From: Desulfosporosinus sp. | GTDB taxonomy: Bacteria; Bacillota; Desulfitobacteriia; Desulfitobacteriales; Desulfitobacteriaceae | Length of the DNA: 12,126 nt | Direction: 5' to 3' | Assembly: GCA_016278585.1 (NCBI GenBank) | Contig: JADQBO010000286.1 | Span: 1 to 12,126, forward strand | Shown here: positions 9,031 through 12,126 of the stretch, piece after piece | Position numbering within the stretch: position 1 is the stretch's first letter | How the letters are laid out: each line of letters begins with the position of its first letter | Notes under the pieces: generated by a model | Databases searched by the model: none | Told to the model about the DNA's origin: nothing | What the model saw: the letters and a program-made list of their open reading frames with translations, nothing else | Position numbers and translations under genes: made by a program

Positions 9031-9059
9031 ATTTAATCACACTGTATGTTGTGTGTCAA
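9031..9059 (-). promoter_or_regulatory. nrdR-nrdJ promoter
   Basis: On the minus strand a perfect -35 TTGACA (complement of 9054-9059) is followed after 17 bp by TTAAAT (complement of 9031-9036; 4 of 6 to TATAAT). Transcription would start near 9024, giving a leader of about 25 nt. NrdR box 1 fills the spacer and overlaps the -35 by one base, so bound NrdR would block RNA polymerase. Confidence 0.65.
9039..9054. promoter_or_regulatory. NrdR box 1
   Basis: ACACTGTATGTTGTGT is a near-palindrome matching the NrdR box with full ACAC and GTGT ends; it differs from the recalled consensus mainly at two inner positions. It lies between the -35 and -10 of the nrdR promoter. Confidence 0.8.
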
Positions 9060-9143
9060 CATTTTCTTTAGGTGATATTTGCCTTGTTATGCTTGCTCCT
9101 CGCTTGTTTCTGTTCACTATCTTTTTCTTCCTCTAATTTTTGC

Positions 9144-9157
9144 AAAGAGTACTCTTT
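9144..9157. repeat. 14-bp perfect palindrome in the nrdR/small-ORF intergenic region
   Basis: AAAGAGTACTCTTT is a perfect palindrome about 90 bp upstream of the small plus-strand gene. Ten of its bases (AGTACTCTTT) recur at 9019-9028 next to NrdR box 2. It could be an operator for an unknown regulator, or chance. Confidence 0.4.
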
Positions 9158-9191
9158 TTATAGGTTACGTAGTATTCCTTATTTAAAAAGG

Positions 9192-9221
9192 GCAGAATAA
9201 TTTTGTTACAGTTCATAATTA
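9192..9221 (+). promoter_or_regulatory. Possible forespore (SigG-like) promoter of the 45-aa gene
   Basis: Upstream of the small gene, GCAGA and CATAATTA are spaced by 17 bp. This resembles the SigG pattern (GMATR, about 17-18 bp, CATNMTA as I recall it) with one mismatch in each element. I found no good SigA promoter in the same stretch. The match is weak and short. Confidence 0.25.
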
Positions 9222-9247
9222 TTATCTTAGGAAGGAGTGACGTATCC

Positions 9248-9385
9248 GTGATTAAGAAATTCCCTGAAAGAAACCCTAACCCTGATACTAAGCCGATTCC
9301 ATCTCGTCCGGAAGATCAACCGAGCATGGATTCCCGGGATGGGCATGGGCTTTCTAAAGAGGAAGCCTTACGATCTAAGAAGTAA
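9248..9385 (+). CDS. Small hydrophilic protein of unknown function (45 aa)
   Basis: I do not recognise this protein. It is very polar and rich in Pro, Lys, Asp, Glu and Ser, with no hydrophobic core, no cysteine and no signal or membrane segment; it begins MIKKFPERNPNPDTKPIP and ends LSKEEALRSKK. GTG at 9248 is chosen because GGAAGGAG lies ten bases upstream. The frame stays open to TTG at 9203, but that start would place the ribosome site inside the gene. It is divergent from nrdR, stands alone and is followed by a strong hairpin terminator. The composition and a weak SigG-like promoter would suit a small spore protein in a spore-former, but this is speculation. A real gene is likely, given ribosome site and terminator. 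Confidence 0.6.
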   Translation: MIKKFPERNPNPDTKPIPSRPEDQPSMDSRDGHGLSKEEALRSKK

Positions 9386-9447
9386 CTATTAGTAAAATAA
9401 CAAACTTAGCTTAGTCCTACGTTCATTCTTTTATCACAACGTTAAAT

Positions 9448-9482
9448 AAATAGGAGACATCTGTTTTAGATGTCTCCTATTT
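9448..9482. terminator. Strong hairpin terminator between convergent genes
   Basis: A perfect 15-bp stem (AAATAGGAGACATCT / AGATGTCTCCTATTT) surrounds the loop GTTTT. It lies 62 nt after the small plus-strand gene and also downstream of the minus-strand acyl-CoA ligase. The minus-strand exit TATTTATTT and the plus-strand exit TATTTCGTT are both moderately T-rich, so it probably works in both directions. Confidence 0.75.
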
Positions 9483-9502
9483 CGTTCTCCCTAATAGCAT
9501 TA

Positions 9503-9523
9503 AAGGGAGCCTCGTGCTCCCTT
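9503..9523. terminator. Second hairpin just after the acyl-CoA ligase stop
   Basis: An 8-bp GC-rich stem AAGGGAGC/GCTCCCTT with a 5-nt loop lies 16 nt past the ligase stop. It has no clear T-tract on the minus strand, so it may protect the mRNA 3' end or act together with the hairpin at 9448-9482. Confidence 0.5.
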
Positions 9524-9539
9524 ATTTATGTTTTCAAAG

Positions 9540-11231
9540 TTACTCCTTTGCAGCAGCCGCCTGAACCTGTGCAGCCTTTTCTTCTTGTAACATTTTTTCC
9601 CGCTCTTCGTCAACTAAGTAACGACGTAAAACTTTGCCGACAGCCGTCTTAGGTAAGCTTTCACGGATTTCAATCTGCTTAGGAATTTTAAATGCCGCAA
9701 GCTTGCCTTGACAAAAGTTCAAAATCTCTTCTTCCGTTACACTAGACCCTTCTTTTCTAACGATATATGCCTTAACCATTTCTCCCCAATACGGATTAGA
9801 AATTCCAGCACACACTGCCTCCATCACGGCTGGATGGGTATAGAGGACTTCTTCTATGTCCCGGGGGTAGACATTATAACCGCCAGTGATAATCATATCT
9901 TTCTTTCGATCTACTATATAGAAAAATCCGTCTTTATCCTTATGGGCAATATCACCAGTATAAAGCCAGCCATCCTGTAAAACAGCGATTGTTTCCTCAG
10001 GTTTTTGCCAATATCCTGTCATAACCTGGTTTCCCTTCACTACCAACTCACCAATCTCTCCGGGAGGAAGTTCCTTAAGACCAGTCTCCAAGTCCATAAT
10101 CTTAGCATCCGTATTGGGAGCTGGAACACCGATCGAGCCCACTCGGGAATTGAATATCGGATTTAAATGGGTTGCAGGTGATGCTTCTGATAAGCCATAA
10201 GCCTCCACCAACCTTCCACCTGTTAATTCCCCAAAACGAATCGCAACTTCTTTGGGAAGCGGGGCTGATCCACTTAGACAGCATCGAATCGACGATATTT
10301 TGTATTCCTTGATCCGAGGATGATTAATCACAGCGACATACATGGTTGGGGCACCAGGAAAGAAGGTTGGCTCATAATCATTAATGTGTTGCAGCACAGC
10401 ATCGATATCGAATCTAGGTAGAATAATCATAGCTCCACCGGATAGTATTGATAAGTTCATACATGCCGTCAAAGCGTATATATGGAATAAAGGTAATACC
10501 GTTAATATTCTTTCTTCTCCTTCTTGGCCTACTATCCATTCCCATGCTTGAAGTGCATTTGCCACAAGATTGTGGTGAGTTAACATAACTCCTTTAGCAG
10601 TTCCTGTTGTCCCTCCTGTGTACTGTAAAACAGCCGTATCACTAGGTTGGCTTACCAAGGGTGGTGACTCTAATTCATCTAAGCTTACATCTAATAGTTG
10701 TTTCTGAAGGTCCATATACACAGGGTTATCTGCTAGCCCCAAACCCTCTAACCCTGAAAATGCACTTAAGTAGTCTAAGGCAATTAATTTTAATCCCACT
10801 TCCCCTTGGATAGGAGTAATCCGGGGCAAAAGCTGTGGAATAGAAATTATTCCTATGGCCCCAGAATCTTGTAATAATGCTTTTAGTTCGCTTTCCACAT
10901 AAAGAGGATTTGTTTGAACTACCAGGGCCCCTACTCTTTGAATTGCAAAAAACGTGATTACCCAGTTAGAACTATTAGGCATAAATATGGAAATTCGATC
11001 TCCCTTTTTTATCCCTCTTTGCACAAGTACTTTAGCCATACGCTCTATTAGAATATCCATTTCTCTATATGTCGTTGTCTTGCCCCCGAAAATCAATGCC
11101 GGATTATCCGGATATTTAGAGGCTGTTTTTTTGAACATCTCCACCAGAGTTATCTCCGGAACTTCTACCTGCTTTCGAACATTTGGCTCATAAAAACGAA
11201 ACCAAGGTCTCTCAAAAGTAGCTGTTTCCAT
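9540..11231 (-). CDS. Long-chain fatty acid-CoA ligase (AMP-forming acyl-CoA synthetase)
   Basis: This 563-residue ANL-superfamily enzyme probably activates fatty acids with ATP and CoA, through an acyl-adenylate, to acyl-CoA for beta-oxidation or lipid synthesis. Motifs are intact: P-loop YTGGTTGTAKG (204-214), YGLSEASP (345-352), TGD (425-427), the DRKKD hinge with D441/R442 and GGYNVYP (450-456), and catalytic Lys533 in KTAVGKVLRR. Length and motifs fit FadD/LcfA, but chain length cannot be read from sequence. No transmembrane segment is evident; the Ala/Gln/Lys-rich tail is unremarkable. The ATG start has AAGGAGG seven bases upstream. It is monocistronic, convergent with the small gene and divergent from a lipoprotein gene. 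A FadR-like operator near its transcription start suggests induction by long-chain acyl-CoA. Confidence 0.92.
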   Translation of the reverse strand: METATFERPWFRFYEPNVRKQVEVPEITLVEMFKKTASKYPDNPALIFGGKTTTYREMDILIERMAKVLVQRGIKKGDRISIFMPNSSNWVITFFAIQRVGALVVQTNPLYVESELKALLQDSGAIGIISIPQLLPRITPIQGEVGLKLIALDYLSAFSGLEGLGLADNPVYMDLQKQLLDVSLDELESPPLVSQPSDTAVLQYTGGTTGTAKGVMLTHHNLVANALQAWEWIVGQEGEERILTVLPLFHIYALTACMNLSILSGGAMIILPRFDIDAVLQHINDYEPTFFPGAPTMYVAVINHPRIKEYKISSIRCCLSGSAPLPKEVAIRFGELTGGRLVEAYGLSEASPATHLNPIFNSRVGSIGVPAPNTDAKIMDLETGLKELPPGEIGELVVKGNQVMTGYWQKPEETIAVLQDGWLYTGDIAHKDKDGFFYIVDRKKDMIITGGYNVYPRDIEEVLYTHPAVMEAVCAGISNPYWGEMVKAYIVRKEGSSVTEEEILNFCQGKLAAFKIPKQIEIRESLPKTAVGKVLRRYLVDEEREKMLQEEKAAQVQAAAAKE

Positions 11232-11251
11232 CTTTCTGCCTCCTTAAGCTA

Positions 11252-11269
11252 TGAATGTCTACTCATTCA
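11252..11269. promoter_or_regulatory. FadR-type operator (TetR-family FadR of Gram-positives)
   Basis: On the minus strand TGAATGAGTAGACATTCA matches the recalled Bacillus FadR consensus TGAATGAMTARTCATTCA at 16 of 18 positions, with both outer arms intact. It lies about 10 bp downstream of the ligase -10, where a repressor would block transcription; acyl-CoA would relieve it. The fadR gene itself is not in the window. Confidence 0.75.
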
Positions 11270-11278
11270 CTTTCACTC

Positions 11279-11307
11279 ATCTTAGCACGGTTTTACATGA
11301 TTGAAAA
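11279..11307 (-). promoter_or_regulatory. Acyl-CoA ligase promoter
   Basis: On the minus strand an extended -10, TGCTAAGAT (hexamer is the complement of 11279-11284), lies 17 bp from TTTTCA (complement of 11302-11307; 4 of 6 to TTGACA). Transcription would start near 11272, so the FadR-like site covers roughly +3 to +20. Confidence 0.5.
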
Positions 11308-11359
11308 TAGATAATTTATAATTTTCTGTATATTATTAATATTCAACTACTTTGCAGAT

Positions 11360-11388
11360 TTGACCTCTTACCAGTATATAACTATGCC
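11360..11388 (+). promoter_or_regulatory. Weak candidate promoter of the lipoprotein gene
   Basis: TTGACC (11360-11365, 5 of 6 to the -35 consensus) is followed after 17 bp by TATGCC (3 of 6 to the -10). The -10 is poor, and other AT-rich hexamers nearby (TATATA at 11375-11380) could serve instead. Confidence 0.3.
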
Positions 11389-11441
11389 AATCTCTTTTGA
11401 TGTGATAAAATCATCACCATCATAAACTGGGAGGTCTCAGA

Positions 11442-11966
11442 ATGAATAAATTTCTTTTAGGCACTTTACTAGCAGCCCTAATCCTTGGAGCAGGTTGTTC
11501 TAGAAATACTCCATCCATTCCAGCAGTCAGTGAACTCAGAGATCAAACAACAACTATAAATATAGTGGCTCAAGTAAATCATTTATCCCAAAAGGAATTT
11601 GAAAGAGTGGGGACTGAAGGTATTAAAAATCCTAAAATAGATGATTTTCGTAATTTTGTACTTAAAGTAGGGATTATAAATGGGAAAAGTGTTAGAGAGA
11701 AAGAATTAATCGTACCTAGTACTTCCGAGTTTAAACAAATCCTAACCTCTAAACGGTTATGGTTTGGAAACGAAGTGAATATTAACAATGATGGTGAAGA
11801 GGTATCGATTGCTGAGAGAAATTTCGTTTTATACTATAGAGAGCTAACGGATGATAAATTAAAAGTATTACTTGACCCGATTAGATTCCACGTAGGCTGG
11901 ATTAATAGCAATGGCGATAAAACCTCCAAAGATTATAAGTTAGTTGATTATTTGGTTTTTAAGTAG
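11442..11966 (+). CDS. Putative lipoprotein of unknown function
   Basis: I do not recognise this 174-residue protein. It has a clear lipoprotein signal: Met-Asn-Lys, a hydrophobic stretch, and the lipobox LGAGC with Cys19 as the lipidation site, so it is probably exported and anchored to the outer face of the membrane. The mature part is polar, with no further membrane segment and no second cysteine. It seems to alternate strands and short helices (DDFRNFVLKVGIINGKSV; RNFVLYYREL), and I see no catalytic motif. ATG is supported by GGGAGG seven bases upstream. It is divergent from the acyl-CoA ligase, and the palindromic repeat follows the stop. A shared role with the ligase cannot be inferred. 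Confidence 0.8.
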   Translation: MNKFLLGTLLAALILGAGCSRNTPSIPAVSELRDQTTTINIVAQVNHLSQKEFERVGTEGIKNPKIDDFRNFVLKVGIINGKSVREKELIVPSTSEFKQILTSKRLWFGNEVNINNDGEEVSIAERNFVLYYRELTDDKLKVLLDPIRFHVGWINSNGDKTSKDYKLVDYLVFK

Positions 11967-12001
11967 AACTCCTTGCTTTATATTCGAACTTAGTTCCAAC
12001 T

Positions 12002-12072
12002 AGGAGTGACAGGGGGACGGGGTTATTGACAACATTAAATGTTGTCAATAACCCCGTCCCCCTGTCACTCCT
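12002..12072. repeat. Perfect 71-nt palindrome (35-bp arms, 1-nt centre)
   Basis: Every base from 12002 to 12036 pairs with 12072 back to 12038 around a single A at 12037. The arms begin AGGAGTGACAGGGGGACGGG and run into an AT-rich centre ending GACAACATT. It starts 35 nt past the lipoprotein stop and could act as a terminator stem for that gene, though no T-tract follows. The GTGACAGGGGGACGGGG outer part resembles dispersed palindromic elements I recall from Desulfosporosinus-like and other Firmicute genomes, sometimes near REP-associated Y1 transposases. No transposase is present here. Confidence 0.9.
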
Positions 12073-12084
12073 TCGCTTGTTACC

Positions 12085-12120
12085 TGGCGATACGAAAGTC
12101 TCCAGTGGAGACTTTCGCCA
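12085..12120. repeat. Second hairpin directly after the palindrome
   Basis: CGAAAGTCTCC (12093-12103) pairs with GGAGACTTTCG (12107-12117) across a 3-nt loop AGT. TGG/CCA pairs extend the stem on the far side of a 5-nt bulge (12088-12092). It follows the palindrome after 12 nt and may be part of the same compound element, which could continue past the window edge. Confidence 0.7.
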
Positions 12121-12126
12121 AACGGC

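Noticed and set aside
9001..9250. Cobalamin riboswitch controlling the B12-dependent reductase operon
   Set aside because: The nrdR leader is only about 25 nt, and no B12-box-like conserved sequence or multi-stem fold is seen on either strand; NrdR sites explain the control.

Overview
The window looks like chromosomal DNA from a low-to-medium GC Firmicute, most like the Desulfosporosinus/Desulfitobacterium group of anaerobic spore-formers. This is inferred from AGGAGG-type ribosome binding sites, frequent GTG/TTG starts, an NrdR-linked adenosylcobalamin-dependent ribonucleotide reductase, a Bacillus-type FadR operator and a B12-binding radical SAM remnant. No rRNA, tRNA, CRISPR array, phage gene or intact transposase was seen.

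Layout from left to right. The left edge (1-80, minus) cuts the first codons of an IclR-type regulator. A hairpin at 152-184 separates it from the sbcD-sbcC operon (minus, 5182 to 282), which encodes the Mre11/Rad50-like DNA-end nuclease; the two genes overlap by ATGA. Positions 5369-5962 hold a decayed fragment of a B12-binding radical SAM gene. It lacks its 5' half and carries an in-frame TAG. It lies immediately beyond the nrdJ terminator.

Positions 9000 to 6111 (minus) form an nrdR-nrdJ operon: the ATP-cone repressor of ribonucleotide reductase genes and a class II (B12) reductase. Its promoter has a perfect TTGACA -35. One NrdR-box-like 16-mer lies in the promoter spacer and a weaker second one lies 31 bp away, so autoregulation is expected. 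A 45-residue hydrophilic protein of unknown function is divergent from nrdR (plus, 9248-9385).

A strong hairpin at 9448-9482 and a second at 9503-9523 separate it from a convergent long-chain acyl-CoA ligase (minus, 11231 to 9540). The ligase promoter region contains an 18-bp site nearly identical to the Gram-positive FadR operator. Divergent from it is an unrecognised lipoprotein (plus, 11442-11966). The right end holds a perfect 71-nt palindrome (12002-12072) followed at once by a second hairpin (12085-12120), which looks like a palindromic repeat element.

Overall this is ordinary housekeeping sequence: DNA repair, dNTP supply and fatty acid activation. The points of interest are regulatory sites, one degraded gene and one repeat element. 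I found no convincing undescribed multi-gene system.
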